From positions 14,882 to 78,881 of the forward strand of contig JBDIBF010000004.1 in NCBI GenBank assembly GCA_039812765.1: 64,000 nucleotides of DNA, read 5' to 3'. This document shows, in pieces, positions 8,291-16,923 of this stretch. The position numbers and the translations under genes were made by a program. The stretch's first letter is position 1; every line of letters begins with the position of its first letter. The notes beneath the pieces are model-generated. The model was not told the origin of the DNA. It made no database searches and worked only from the letters and a program-made list of their open reading frames with translations. Source of the DNA: JADJVL01 sp039812765 (GTDB taxonomy: Bacteria; Acidobacteriota; Holophagae; Holophagales; Holophagaceae).

Positions 8291-9213
8291 GGCTGGGGGG
8301 CCTCGGCGGGCTGCGCGGCGTGGGACGCCACGAGCATGGTCCCGCTGCCCTCGTTCGTGAAGACCTCCGTGAGCAGGGCGTCCTTGGAGACGCCGCTCAC
8401 CAGGTGGACCGCCGCCACGCCGCCCTCCAGCGCCGCGCGGGCCGCCTCGATCTTGGGCCGCATGCCGCCCTTGAGGGCGCCCTTGGTCTCCAGCGCGTCC
8501 AGACCCGCCAGGTCGGCCAGGGGCACCAGGCTCGAGGGCCGGTCCTTGTCCTCCAGGAGCCCCGGCACGTCCAGGAGGAAGAAGAGCTTCTCCGCCTGGA
8601 GGGCCACCGCCACGGCGGCGGCGATGGTGTCGGCGTTGGTGTTGAAGACCTCACCCTCGGCGCCGCCCGAGAGGGGCGCGATCACGGGCACGTAGTCCGC
8701 GGCCAGCAGGTGGTTCAGCAGGGCGGGGTCCACGGCCTGGATGTCGCCCACGAGGCCGAAGTCCACGGCCTGGGCCCGGCCCTCGTCGTCGGTGACGGTG
8801 ACCGGGGGCCGCTGCCGGGCCTCCACGAGGCCGCCGTCCAGGCCGCTCAGGCCCACGATGGGCAGGCCCGCGGCCTTGAGGCCCGAGAGCAGATCCATGT
8901 GGGCCTTGCCGGCGAAGACCATCTTGGCGGCGTCCAGGACCTCGGGGCTCGTGACGCGCCGCCCGGCGATCTTCTGCACGGGGATGCCGAAGGCCGCGCA
9001 GGCCTCGTCCAGGCCCGCCCCACCGCCGTGCACGATCACGAGGCGGATGGAGAAGCTCCACAGCAGGGCGAGCTGGCCGGCGACGGCTTTGAGGGCCACG
9101 GGGTCTTCCAGCAGCTCGCCGCCCAGCTTGATGACGAAGGTCTTGCGCCGGAAGAGCCGCACGTACTGGGCGGCGGAGCGCAGGGTGGCGTAGGGGTCGG
9201 GGGAGAGGGGCAT
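8287..9213 (-). CDS. argB: N-acetylglutamate kinase
   Basis: Phosphorylates N-acylglutamate, second step of arginine synthesis. It has 308 residues of the amino-acid-kinase fold, with FVIKLGGELLED, VIVHGGGAGLDEA and a C-terminal KGGMRPKIEAA loop. In some bacteria that use acetylornithine carbamoyltransferase (e.g. Xanthomonas) argB is fused to a GNAT acetyltransferase (ArgA). No such extension is present here, which leaves the first step unaccounted for in the window. It is separated by 12 bases from the carbamoyltransferase gene. Confidence 0.93.
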   Translation of the reverse strand: MPLSPDPYATLRSAAQYVRLFRRKTFVIKLGGELLEDPVALKAVAGQLALLWSFSIRLVIVHGGGAGLDEACAAFGIPVQKIAGRRVTSPEVLDAAKMVFAGKAHMDLLSGLKAAGLPIVGLSGLDGGLVEARQRPPVTVTDDEGRAQAVDFGLVGDIQAVDPALLNHLLAADYVPVIAPLSGGAEGEVFNTNADTIAAAVAVALQAEKLFFLLDVPGLLEDKDRPSSLVPLADLAGLDALETKGALKGGMRPKIEAARAALEGGVAAVHLVSGVSKDALLTEVFTNEGSGTMLVASHAAQPAEAPQP

Positions 9214-9225
9214 GGCGGCTCCGGC

Positions 9226-10233
9226 TCAGAACGTGAGGGCGGTGGCGGGATTGAGGAGGGCGTCGAGGATGGCGCGCTGGACGTGGAAGCGGTTCTCCGC
9301 CTCGTCCACGACGCGGCAGCTGGGGTGGTCGAGCACAGCGTCCGAGACTTCCACGTTGCGCCGCACGGGCAGGCAGTGGAGGAAGACGGCGTCCTTCGAG
9401 GCGAGCTCCAGGTGCCGCCGCGACGTGAGCCAGTCCGGGTGGGCCTTGACGGACTCCGGACCGAGGCCCGACGCCGTGGCCGGTCCCCAGGCCTTGGCGT
9501 AGACGGCGGCGCTGCCCTCCAGGGCGGCGTCCTGGTCGTTCGTGAAGACGACCTTCCCGCCGGTGGCCTTCGCGTAGGCCTCGGCCTCGGCGACCACCGA
9601 GGGGTGCAGCTCGAAGCCCTTGGGGTGCGCCACCCGGACCTCGCAGCCGGCGGCGGCGGCGGTGAGGAGGAAGGAGTTGGGCACGGCCTTGGGCAGGGGC
9701 TTGATGTGGGGCGCCCAGGTGAGGGTGATCGGCAGGCCCTTCGTGGCGCCGTGCACCTCCCGCACCGTGAGCAGGTCCGCGAGGCCCTGGCAGGGGTGCT
9801 CCCGGGCGCTCTCCATGCTCACGACGGGCACGGTGCTGTAACTCCGGAAGGCGTTCAGCACCGGATCCGCGTGGTCGGCCTCGTCGTCCACGTTAGCGGC
9901 GAAGGTGCGCACGGCGAGCGCATCCACGAAGCGGGCCAGCACGGGCACGGCCTCCTTCACGTGCTCGGCCCGGTCGCCGTCCATGACCGCGCCCTCCCGG
10001 TCCTCCAGCTTCCACACGCCGCTGCCCACCTCCAGCACGATGGCGCTGCCGCCGCCCCGGGCCATGGCGGCCTCGAAGCTGGCCCGGGTCCGCAGGGAGG
10101 GATTGAAGAAGACCATGCCCAGCAGCTTGTCGACGAGGTGCTTGGGGTGCGTGCCCTTCCAGGCCGCGGCCTGGGCGAGGATGGCCTCGAGCCCGCTCGG
10201 GCCGAGGTCCTTGAGGCCGGTGAAGTGCTTCAT
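9226..10233 (-). CDS. N-acylornithine carbamoyltransferase (ArgF' type)
   Basis: Transfers carbamoyl to an N-acylated ornithine. The 335-residue protein has the carbamoyl-phosphate motif FFNPSLRTR (OTCases usually have S-T-R-T-R), plus EHPCQGLADL, TWAPHIKPLPKAVPNS and HCLPVRRNV. These match the acetyl-/succinyl-ornithine group and not classical OTCase. As I recall the characterised enzymes, the residue that sets acyl preference follows DGD: Glu92 in the Xanthomonas acetyl enzyme, Pro90 in the Bacteroides succinyl enzyme. Here the loop reads DGDRAEH, with Ala89 at that place. The acyl group therefore cannot be predicted. Confidence 0.9.
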   Translation of the reverse strand: MKHFTGLKDLGPSGLEAILAQAAAWKGTHPKHLVDKLLGMVFFNPSLRTRASFEAAMARGGGSAIVLEVGSGVWKLEDREGAVMDGDRAEHVKEAVPVLARFVDALAVRTFAANVDDEADHADPVLNAFRSYSTVPVVSMESAREHPCQGLADLLTVREVHGATKGLPITLTWAPHIKPLPKAVPNSFLLTAAAAGCEVRVAHPKGFELHPSVVAEAEAYAKATGGKVVFTNDQDAALEGSAAVYAKAWGPATASGLGPESVKAHPDWLTSRRHLELASKDAVFLHCLPVRRNVEVSDAVLDHPSCRVVDEAENRFHVQRAILDALLNPATALTF

Positions 10234-10236
10234 GGC

Positions 10237-11388
10237 TCAGGCTCCGGGGAAGGATCGGACGGCGGCGAGCAGGGCCTCCACGGCCGCGTCGCTCAGGTTC
10301 AGGGGCGGCATGAGCCGCAGGACGGCGCTGTCGGAGGAGGAACCCACGAGGATGCGGGAGACCTCCAGGTGCTTCTTGAGGGCCGGGGCCGAGGCGCCGG
10401 CGTCCAGGCCCAGGAGCAGGCCCTCGCCCTTCACCCGCTGGACGGCGGTGTCCTCGAGGCCCGCCCGGACCGCGGCGGCGCAGGCCGCGGCCCGGGCCAT
10501 GAGGCCCTCGCCCTGGATGACCTGGAGCGTCGCGAGGAGGGCGGCCATGGCCAGGGGCCCGCCGCCGAAGGTGCTGCCCAGGTCGCCGGGCTTCACCTGG
10601 GCGGCGAGATCGGCCGACATCAGCAGGGCGCCGACGGGCACGCCGCTGGCGAGGCCCTTGGCCGAGGTGATGAGGTCGGGCTCGACGCCGTAGAACTCCG
10701 CGGCGAAGGGCTTGCCGAGGCGGCCAACTCCGGTCTGGACTTCATCGAAGACGAGCAGCGTCCCGGCTTCGGAACACTTGCGCCGCAGGGCCTGGAAGAA
10801 GGCCGGGTAGGCGGTCTTGATGCCGGACATGCTCTGGATGGGCTCGAGGATGACCGCGGCAGCGCCGCTGAAGTCGGCCGCCTCGAGGGCGTCCAGGTCG
10901 CCGAAGGGCAGCCAGGTGGTGGGCGCGAGGCGGGCCTGCAGCCCGGCGTGGAGCCTCGGGTCGTCGCTCACGGACCGGGCCAGGAGCGTCCTCCCGTGCC
11001 AGCCTCCTTCGAAGGCGACGTAGGCGCTCCGCCCGGTGAGCTTGGCGGCCAGCAGCAGGGCGTTCTCGTTGGCCTCGGCGCCGCTGTTGCAGAAGAAGGC
11101 CGACGCCATGCCGCTGCCCGAGGCGAAGGCCACCAGGGCTTCGGCGGCGGCGGCGCGCACCTTCAGGTCGCCCGCGGCGGAATAGAAGATGAGGTCCGCC
11201 GCCTGCTTCGCGATCGCCTCCACGACGGCGGGGTGGCTGTGGCCGGTGGAGACCACGCAGTGGCCGCCATAGAAGTCCCAGAAGGCGGTGCCGTCCTCGC
11301 TGAAGACCTGGTCGCCCTTCCCGTGGCTGAGGACGAAGGGGAAGGGCGTGTAGGTGGGGAGGAGGGCGGGGGTGAGGGTCGACGTCAT
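10237..11388 (-). CDS. argD: N-acetylornithine aminotransferase
   Basis: PLP-dependent class III aminotransferase acting on N-acylglutamate semialdehyde. It has 383 residues, with CNSGAEANENAL, FDEVQTGVGR and the Schiff-base lysine in SAKGLASGVP. The start is chosen at 11388 (MTSTLTP) because homologues begin close to the LPTYTPFPF segment. ATG 11409 is an alternative, and neither has a good Shine-Dalgarno. It is the first gene of the arginine operon. A TTGACA-type promoter lies about 55-80 bases upstream, facing divergent argR. Confidence 0.93.
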   Translation of the reverse strand: MTSTLTPALLPTYTPFPFVLSHGKGDQVFSEDGTAFWDFYGGHCVVSTGHSHPAVVEAIAKQAADLIFYSAAGDLKVRAAAAEALVAFASGSGMASAFFCNSGAEANENALLLAAKLTGRSAYVAFEGGWHGRTLLARSVSDDPRLHAGLQARLAPTTWLPFGDLDALEAADFSGAAAVILEPIQSMSGIKTAYPAFFQALRRKCSEAGTLLVFDEVQTGVGRLGKPFAAEFYGVEPDLITSAKGLASGVPVGALLMSADLAAQVKPGDLGSTFGGGPLAMAALLATLQVIQGEGLMARAAACAAAVRAGLEDTAVQRVKGEGLLLGLDAGASAPALKKHLEVSRILVGSSSDSAVLRLMPPLNLSDAAVEALLAAVRSFPGA

Positions 11389-11549
11389 GGGGATCGCATA
11401 GGGCTGCATGAATCGGGGAATTCCGTTCATGGAGTTGCATAATATGCTCATTCATGCACACTCCTGTCAATGCTTTCTTTTTCGGCCGCGGCGTCTCTTG
11501 CAGTCCCATGCGTGAATATGCAGACTGCAGCCCTCAGGAGGTCAGGCCC
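11389..11549. promoter_or_regulatory. argD-argR divergent control region with candidate ARG boxes
   Basis: For argD (minus strand) a -35 TTGACA is read from 11470-11465, with a -10 candidate CATATT (11446-11441, 18-base spacing) or TATTAT (11444-11439). Several TGAAT/ATTCA half-sites of the ARG-box kind cluster here: near 11408, 11431, 11450 and 11511. One pair forms TGCAT and ATGCA ends over 11436-11458, overlapping the -10. This layout would let ArgR repress argD and itself. Operator calls are by eye only. Confidence 0.4.
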
Positions 11550-11960
11550 ATGACCGTCGACCAGGTGATCCTCCGCCTCATCGAACAGTTCGAAGTCCCG
11601 GATCAGTTCGCGCTCCTGAAGCGCCTCGCCGACGAGGGCTTCCACCTCACCCAGAGCACCCTCTCGCGCCACCTGAAGAAGCTCAGCGTGCAGAAACGAG
11701 AGGGCCGCTACCAGCGCGTGGAGCCCCAGCGCCTGGGCATGCCCGCCTTCACCCTGAAGGAGGCGCCCCCGAACCTCCTGATCCTCACCACCACCCCCGG
11801 CTTCGCCCAGGCCATGGCCGAGCTGCTGGACCAGGCCCAGCACGACGCCATCGCCGGCACCCTCGCGGGGGACAACACCGTGTTCATCGCCCTGGCGGAT
11901 TCCGGGGCGATGAAGGAAGTGCAGGAAGAGATCAAGGAGATCCTGTCGGCGGGGCGGTAG
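11550..11960 (+). CDS. argR: Arginine repressor ArgR
   Basis: A 136-residue regulator with the ArgR N-terminal winged helix, including the recognition segment TQSTLSRHLKKL. The short C-terminal arginine-binding/hexamerisation domain is visible in AGTLAGDNTVFIAL. Position 11550 is preferred because AGGAGG (11536-11541) lies eight bases upstream. A longer in-frame start at 11454 would run through the promoter region. It is divergent from argD and probably controls the eight-gene operon and its own expression. Confidence 0.9.
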   Translation: MTVDQVILRLIEQFEVPDQFALLKRLADEGFHLTQSTLSRHLKKLSVQKREGRYQRVEPQRLGMPAFTLKEAPPNLLILTTTPGFAQAMAELLDQAQHDAIAGTLAGDNTVFIALADSGAMKEVQEEIKEILSAGR

Positions 11961-12027
11961 GACGAACTCCATCCAAAGAGAAGCGCCACCCAGAAGGCAT
12001 CGGTCGCACGGACGAGGTTTTAAACGA

Positions 12028-12082
12028 GCACCTCGGTCCGGCTCGAGCCGCGAAGTCTGCGGCTCGAGCCGGACCGAGGTGC
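12028..12082. terminator. Perfect 24-bp inverted repeat downstream of argR
   Basis: Arms 12028-12051 and 12059-12082 are perfectly complementary with a 7-base loop. As with the hairpin at 2383-2433, arms begin GCACC and end GGTGC and the loop is seven bases. It lies in the 331-base gap between convergent argR and ruvB (11961-12291), which otherwise holds only a second hairpin. No T-run follows. Confidence 0.55.
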
Positions 12083-12109
12083 CAGACGAGCGCAGCGAGT
12101 CAAGGCCGG

Positions 12110-12149
12110 GATGGCCGGGAGGAATCGATCGGACTTCCTCCCGGCCATC
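12110..12149. terminator. 15-bp inverted repeat between argR and ruvB
   Basis: Perfect 15-base arms at 12110-12124 and 12135-12149 surround a 10-base loop. Together with 12028-12082 it probably insulates the convergent argR and ruvB transcripts. No other feature is seen from 12150 to 12291. Confidence 0.45.
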
Positions 12150-12291
12150 CATCCGCCCGTTCCCGGCCTGATCGTCGGTCAGCTTCCCGGCCTCGCACGT
12201 CCTCCCGCCGCCCTGATCTGGGCTCGCATCGCTTCGAGCGGTCACATCGGCAGATCGCGGCTGGATGGGGGGAAGGCTCGTGCCGCCACCC

Positions 12292-13314
12292 TCACTCGAA
12301 CAACGGCCCCGCCCCGCCGGTCTTGATCCCCAGGTACGCGTAGGCCCGCTCGGTGGCCTTCCGTCCCTGGAGCGTCCGATCCAAAAACCCGATCTGCATC
12401 AGGTAGGGCTCGACGAGGTCCTCGAGGCTCTCGCCTTCGACTTCTCCCAGCGCGGCGGCCAGCGTCCTCAACCCCACGGGCCCGCCGCGGAACTTGGAGC
12501 AGAGAGCCTCGAGGTAGGCGCGGTCGAGGGCGTCGAGTCCCAGCTCGTCCACCTCGTGCAGGGCCAGGCAGGCCTCGGCGGTGGCGGCGTCGATGATGCC
12601 GGCGCCCTTCACCTCGGCGTAGTCGCGGCAGCGGCGCAGCAGGCGGTTGGCGATGCGTGGCGTGCCCCGGGAACGCCGCGCGATGGCCTCCGCCCCGGCG
12701 GCCTCGAGGGGGACCTCCAGCACGTGGGCGCTGCGGTGGGCGATGATCTCCAGCTCGGTGCGCGTGTAGTACTCCAGCCGGTGCACCATCCCGAAGCGGT
12801 CGTGGAGGGGCTTGCTGAGCAGGCCGGCCCGGGTCGTCGCGCCCACCAGCGTGAAGGGGCGCAGGTCCACCTTGAGGGTCTGCGCGCTGGGGCCCTGGCC
12901 GATGAGGATGTCCAGCTTGCGGTCCTCCATGGCCGTGTAGAGCAGCTCCTCGATGGCCGGCGGCAGCCGGTGGACCTCGTCGATGAAGAGGAACTCGCCC
13001 TCCTCCAGGTTCGTGAGGATGGCCGCCAGGTCCCCCTTCTTCTCCAGGGCCGGCGCCTGGACGACCTTGCAGGGGGCGCCCATCTCGTTGGCCAGGACGT
13101 GCGCGAGCGTGGTCTTGCCGAGCCCCGGCGGCCCGAAGAGCAGCACGTGGTCCAGGACCTCCTGGCGCTTCAGGGCCGCCTTCAGGGCGATCTCCAGGCG
13201 GGCCTTCACCTTCTCCTGGCCGATGTACTCCCCCAGGCGCTGGGGCCGCAGGGACAGCTCGAAGACCTCCTCCCCGCGCACGGGGTCCAGGTCGGGATGG
13301 CGGTGGGGCTCCAT
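12292..13314 (-). CDS. ruvB: Holliday junction branch-migration ATPase RuvB
   Basis: A 340-residue AAA+ motor of the RuvABC resolvasome. Walker A GPPGLGKTTLAHVLA, Walker B FLFIDEVHRLPP, sensor GATTRAGLLSKPLHDRFG and the arginine-finger region RGTPRIANRLLRR are all present, as is the C-terminal winged helix ending in GRKATERAYAYLG. The start MEPHRHPDLDP at 13314 gives the usual length; upstream in-frame codons would enter the divergent kinase gene's 5' region. ruvA and ruvC are not in the window. Confidence 0.96.
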   Translation of the reverse strand: MEPHRHPDLDPVRGEEVFELSLRPQRLGEYIGQEKVKARLEIALKAALKRQEVLDHVLLFGPPGLGKTTLAHVLANEMGAPCKVVQAPALEKKGDLAAILTNLEEGEFLFIDEVHRLPPAIEELLYTAMEDRKLDILIGQGPSAQTLKVDLRPFTLVGATTRAGLLSKPLHDRFGMVHRLEYYTRTELEIIAHRSAHVLEVPLEAAGAEAIARRSRGTPRIANRLLRRCRDYAEVKGAGIIDAATAEACLALHEVDELGLDALDRAYLEALCSKFRGGPVGLRTLAAALGEVEGESLEDLVEPYLMQIGFLDRTLQGRKATERAYAYLGIKTGGAGPLFE

Positions 13315-13429
13315 GGCTCCAGTGTATTTTCGATCGCCTCCTTCCGATTTCCGTTTTTCCTGTGGTGCGACGGATTCGCCTGGAAGGACGGATCTTGCTA
13401 CCGTGGAGCACCCTCCCGGGACCCGACCC

Positions 13430-15025
13430 ATGCCCGAGCGCCACTTCCTGCTGATCCGCGACCGCCACGGCTTCGAGCGCTCCGTGCCCATCAACCGGAC
13501 CGTGACCCTGGGGCGCCAGAGCCACTGCGACATCGTGCTCAGCGACAGCATGGTCAGCCGCACCCATCTCAAGATCGAGAACCTCAATGGCGAATGGTTC
13601 GCCGAGGACCTCAGCAGCTCCCACGGCACCTTCCTGCAGTACGAGCGCCTCACCCGGGCCAAGTGGGAGCCCGGCGCGACCCTGCGCATCGCCGACGGCG
13701 CCTACTTCCTCACCCTGAAGCGGGAGAGCAGCACCACCTCCGAGGTGCACCTGCAGGCCATCCTCCAGACCGCCCAGCTCCTGGCCGAGGACGTGGACCT
13801 GGACGAGGTGCTGGAGCAGTCCCTGGAGCGCCTGCTGGCCATCTCCAACACCGACCGCGGCTTCATCATGCTGCTGGAGGGCGGCGAACTCATCCCCAAG
13901 GTCCAGCGCAACCTGGGCAAGGAGCTGGTGCGGGACATCCAGCTCTCCATGTCCACGGTGCACGCGGTCTTCGAGAAAGGCGACCCCATCTGGATCCACA
14001 ACGTGGGCGCCGACGAGAAGCTGAGCAGCCACCAGAGCATCCTGGACCTGCAGCTCAAGACCATCCTCTGCCTGCCCCTCGTGATCCAGGGCCGCCGCAC
14101 CGGCGTGGTCTACCTCGACAGCCGCCGCATCATCACCGAGCCCGTGGACCGCGCCACCTTCGAGGCCATCGTGAGCCTCTGCGCCATCGCCATCGAGCGC
14201 ACGAGGCTCTCCGAGGACAACCTGCGCAACCAGGTGCTCGCCACCGTGGGCCAGGTGGCCAGCTCCATCGTCCACGACTTCAAGAACGCCCTCTTCGTGG
14301 TCCGTGGCCACGCCGAGCTGCTCGAAGTCGTCTCCCCCGACCCCAAGATCCACCACCACAGCCAGGCCATCCTGGAGGCGGTGGAACGCCTCAGCGCCCT
14401 CAGCATGGACGTGCTGGACTACGCCAAGGTGCGCGAGCCCCTGCGCAAGACCCTGGAGATCGGGCCCTACCTCACCGGCATCGTCGAGCCCCTGAAGCAG
14501 CGCGCCAAGGAGCTCGGCGTCACCCTCGACACCGAGGGCAGCCCCTGCACCGCCAACCTCGATCCCAACCGCTTCGCACGGGTGGTGGAGAACCTCCTGG
14601 CCAACGCCCTGGACGCCACCGCCGAGACCCGGGGCACCGTCGTGCTGAGCTGGGAGCGCGTCACCGGCGGCGTGCAGGTGCGCGTGAAGGACACCGGCAA
14701 GGGCATCCCCCGGAAGGTGATGCGGCGCATCTTCGAACCCTTCTACAGCTACGGGAAGCGCAAGGGCACTGGCCTGGGCATGGCCACGGTGAAGAAGATC
14801 GTCGAGGAGCACGGCGGCAGCCTCGAGGTCCTCAGCGAGGAAGGCCAAGGCACCTCCGTGATCATGACCATCCCTGACCACGGCCCCAGCGCCCAGAGCA
14901 GCGGCAGCTCGAAGATCACCGGCTCCTTCGACTCCCTGAAGGCCTCCGGCGAGCACCGCCGCCCGGGCAGCGGCGAGCACCCGGCGCCCCTCTCCGGCGA
15001 GTTCAAGCGGCCGGACGCGCCGTGA
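13430..15025 (+). CDS. FHA-GAF sensor histidine kinase
   Basis: A 531-residue soluble kinase. An FHA phosphothreonine-reading domain occupies about residues 20-90 (GRQSHCDIVLSD, SRTHLKI, SSSHGTF). A GAF domain follows at about 110-260, then a dimerisation helix with H282 in SSIVHDFKNAL. The HATPase domain has N-box ENLLANALDA, DTGKGIP and GTGLGMATV. The tail of about 45 residues is low-complexity with repeated SGEH/SGEF units. No membrane helix is present and no response regulator is adjacent. An FHA input suggests crosstalk from Ser/Thr kinases such as the one at 35041. The stop overlaps the ispF start. Confidence 0.9.
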   Translation: MPERHFLLIRDRHGFERSVPINRTVTLGRQSHCDIVLSDSMVSRTHLKIENLNGEWFAEDLSSSHGTFLQYERLTRAKWEPGATLRIADGAYFLTLKRESSTTSEVHLQAILQTAQLLAEDVDLDEVLEQSLERLLAISNTDRGFIMLLEGGELIPKVQRNLGKELVRDIQLSMSTVHAVFEKGDPIWIHNVGADEKLSSHQSILDLQLKTILCLPLVIQGRRTGVVYLDSRRIITEPVDRATFEAIVSLCAIAIERTRLSEDNLRNQVLATVGQVASSIVHDFKNALFVVRGHAELLEVVSPDPKIHHHSQAILEAVERLSALSMDVLDYAKVREPLRKTLEIGPYLTGIVEPLKQRAKELGVTLDTEGSPCTANLDPNRFARVVENLLANALDATAETRGTVVLSWERVTGGVQVRVKDTGKGIPRKVMRRIFEPFYSYGKRKGTGLGMATVKKIVEEHGGSLEVLSEEGQGTSVIMTIPDHGPSAQSSGSSKITGSFDSLKASGEHRRPGSGEHPAPLSGEFKRPDAP

Positions 15026-15537
15026 CGCGCCCCACCTTCCGCCAGTCGCTGAGGGTCGGCCAGGGCTTCGACGTGCACCGCTTCGCCGCGCCCGAGGAGG
15101 GCCGGCCCCTGCTCCTCATGGGCTGCGAGATCCCCCACGACCGCGGCCTCGCCGGCCACAGCGACGCCGACGTGATGCTCCACGCCCTCATGGACGCGCT
15201 GCTCGGCGCCGCCGGGCTGGGCGACATCGGGCAGCACTTCCCCGACACGGATCCCCTCTACAAGGGCGCGGACTCCATGCGGCTCCTCGAGCGGGTCATG
15301 GCCGGCCTCCTGGAGCGCGGCTGGGTGGTGGTGAACGCCGACGTCTGCCTCGTGGGCGAGCGGCCCAAGATCAGCCCCCATCGCGAGCGCATGCGCGACC
15401 GCGTGGCGCCGGTGCTGGGCCTCGACCCCGAGGACCTCAACATCAAGGCCACCACCACCGAGCAGCTCGGCTTCACCGGCCGCGGCGAAGGGCTGGCGGC
15501 CATGGCGACGGTGCTGATCGAGCGCGCGACGGGCTGA
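15022..15537 (+). CDS. ispF: 2-C-methyl-D-erythritol 2,4-cyclodiphosphate synthase
   Basis: Fifth step of the MEP isoprenoid pathway. The 171-residue protein has the metal-site DVHRF near the N-terminus, GHSDADVMLHALMDALLGA, and GDIGQHFPDTD. TTTEQLGFTGRGEG near the C-terminus binds the cytidine nucleotide. It starts at GTG 15022, overlapping the kinase stop by four bases, so the two are translationally coupled although functionally unrelated. ispD is not adjacent. Confidence 0.95.
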   Translation: MTRPTFRQSLRVGQGFDVHRFAAPEEGRPLLLMGCEIPHDRGLAGHSDADVMLHALMDALLGAAGLGDIGQHFPDTDPLYKGADSMRLLERVMAGLLERGWVVVNADVCLVGERPKISPHRERMRDRVAPVLGLDPEDLNIKATTTEQLGFTGRGEGLAAMATVLIERATG

Positions 15538-15540
15538 GCC

Positions 15541-16923
15541 TCAGGCCCCGCCCTCGAGGCCTTCGAGCCACCCCTGGGCGATCTGCCGCAGGCCCGCTTC
15601 GGTGTTGAGCCCCGGATCCTCGAGCACCGCCTCCAGCAGGTGCTTCTGCAGCCGGCCCAGCCAGGGCCCGCCGGGGCGCCCGGCGAGGTCCATGAGGGCG
15701 CGGCCCTGGAGGGCGAGGTCGGCGGTGCGCAGGGGCGGACGGGCGTCGCGGATCCCGCGCAGGCGGGCCATCAGGCCGTCGTGGGCGCTTCGGTAGGGCT
15801 CGTCGCCGAAGCCCTTACCCAGCTGATCCGCGAGGCGGAAGGCGCCCCAGCGCTCCAGGTCCAGGCCGTCCTCGTCCAGGCGGCGGAGGAATCGGCGGCA
15901 GGCGGCGGGACTCCAGGCCTCGTCCGGATGGTTCCCGTGGTGCCGCACGAGGGCGAGGACGTCCTCCAGGTGGGCCCTGCCGACCTTCAGCCGGCGCAGG
16001 ATGGCCTCGGCGAGCGCCAGGGAATGCCCCTCGTGACCCTGGAAGTGCACCTCGCCGTCCTCCGAGACAGAACGGGTGCCCGGCTTGCCGACGTCGTGCA
16101 GGAGGGCCGCCCAGCGCAGGCCCGGATCCGCCGGGGCCGCCGCCACCACGGCGAGGCTGTGCTCCCAGACCGGGTAGCGGTGGCGGGCGTCCTGGCCGCA
16201 TCCGATCATGGGCCGCAGCTCAGGCGTCCAGAGGTCCAGCAGCCCCGTGTCCGCCAGGAGCTGCAGGCCCGTGGCCGAGTCGACGCCACAGAGCAGCTTG
16301 GTGAGTTCCACCTGGACGCGCTCGGCGGCGACCTTCGCCGCCACGTCCAGGCAGCGGGGGATGGCGTCCCGGGTGGCCTCGTCCAGCCGGAAGCCGAGCT
16401 GGGACGCGAAGCGGCAGGCCCGGAAGGGGCGCAGGCCGTCCTCCCGGAAGCGGGCCTCGGGGTCGCCCACCGCGCGGATGCGCTTCGCCGCGAGATCCGT
16501 GAGACCCCCGAAGGGGTCCACGATCCGGTCCCGCCAGTCCGGCGCTGCCACGGCCTCCACGGGCAGGGCCAGCGCATTGATGGTGAAGTCCCGCCGGGCC
16601 AGGTCCTCCTCCAGGCCGACGCCGAGGCGCACCGAGTCCGGTCGCCGGCCGTCGCTGTAGCCCTCGTCGCCCCGGAAGGTGGTGACCTCGAACCCGTGCT
16701 CCCCGGAAAGCAGCGTGACCGTGCCGTGCTGGAGGCCCGTGGGGATGGCCCGCAGCCCCGCGGCCTTCGCCCGTCGCAGCACCTCGTCGGGCATGAGCGC
16801 CGTGGCGAGGTCCCAGTCGCCGCCCTGCCGCCCGAGGAGGCGGTCCCGCACGGCGCCGCCCACGGCGTGGAGCCGGGCATCGGGGCCAAGGGCCTCGGCG
16901 ATGGGGCGCAGCAGCTCGTTCAA
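15541..16923 (-). CDS. cca: CCA tRNA nucleotidyltransferase with HD domain
   Basis: Adds or repairs the 3' CCA of tRNA. The 460-residue protein has the class II nucleotidyltransferase core GGAVRDRLLG and GDWDLAT (catalytic DxD), DFTINALALP, and DPEARFREDGLRPFRACRFA. A C-terminal HD phosphohydrolase domain includes LLHDVGKP and VRHHGNHPDE. The start is TTG 16923, overlapping the stop of the acetyltransferase gene (TTGA). The tRNA-Lys at 43040 already encodes CCA, so repair is the likely main job for that tRNA. Confidence 0.9.
   Translation of the reverse strand: MNELLRPIAEALGPDARLHAVGGAVRDRLLGRQGGDWDLATALMPDEVLRRAKAAGLRAIPTGLQHGTVTLLSGEHGFEVTTFRGDEGYSDGRRPDSVRLGVGLEEDLARRDFTINALALPVEAVAAPDWRDRIVDPFGGLTDLAAKRIRAVGDPEARFREDGLRPFRACRFASQLGFRLDEATRDAIPRCLDVAAKVAAERVQVELTKLLCGVDSATGLQLLADTGLLDLWTPELRPMIGCGQDARHRYPVWEHSLAVVAAAPADPGLRWAALLHDVGKPGTRSVSEDGEVHFQGHEGHSLALAEAILRRLKVGRAHLEDVLALVRHHGNHPDEAWSPAACRRFLRRLDEDGLDLERWGAFRLADQLGKGFGDEPYRSAHDGLMARLRGIRDARPPLRTADLALQGRALMDLAGRPGGPWLGRLQKHLLEAVLEDPGLNTEAGLRQIAQGWLEGLEGGA

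Noticed and set aside
9226..10233. Classical ornithine carbamoyltransferase (argF)
   Set aside because: FFNPSLRTR and HCLPVRRNV fit the acylornithine group, not the S-T-R-T-R and HCLP patterns of true OTCases.
8320..11442. Very long open frame on the plus strand opposite argB-argD
   Set aside because: It is an antisense frame kept open by high GC; the residues are Gly/Ala/His/Val-rich without motifs, and the minus strand encodes well-recognised enzymes.
12111..12326. Small plus-strand open frame between argR and ruvB
   Set aside because: It begins inside a hairpin, runs into the ruvB end, has no ribosome-binding site and no recognisable sequence.
12242..14980. Long minus-strand frame across ruvB and the histidine kinase
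   Set aside because: It shadows two genes with intact catalytic motifs and has no domain content.
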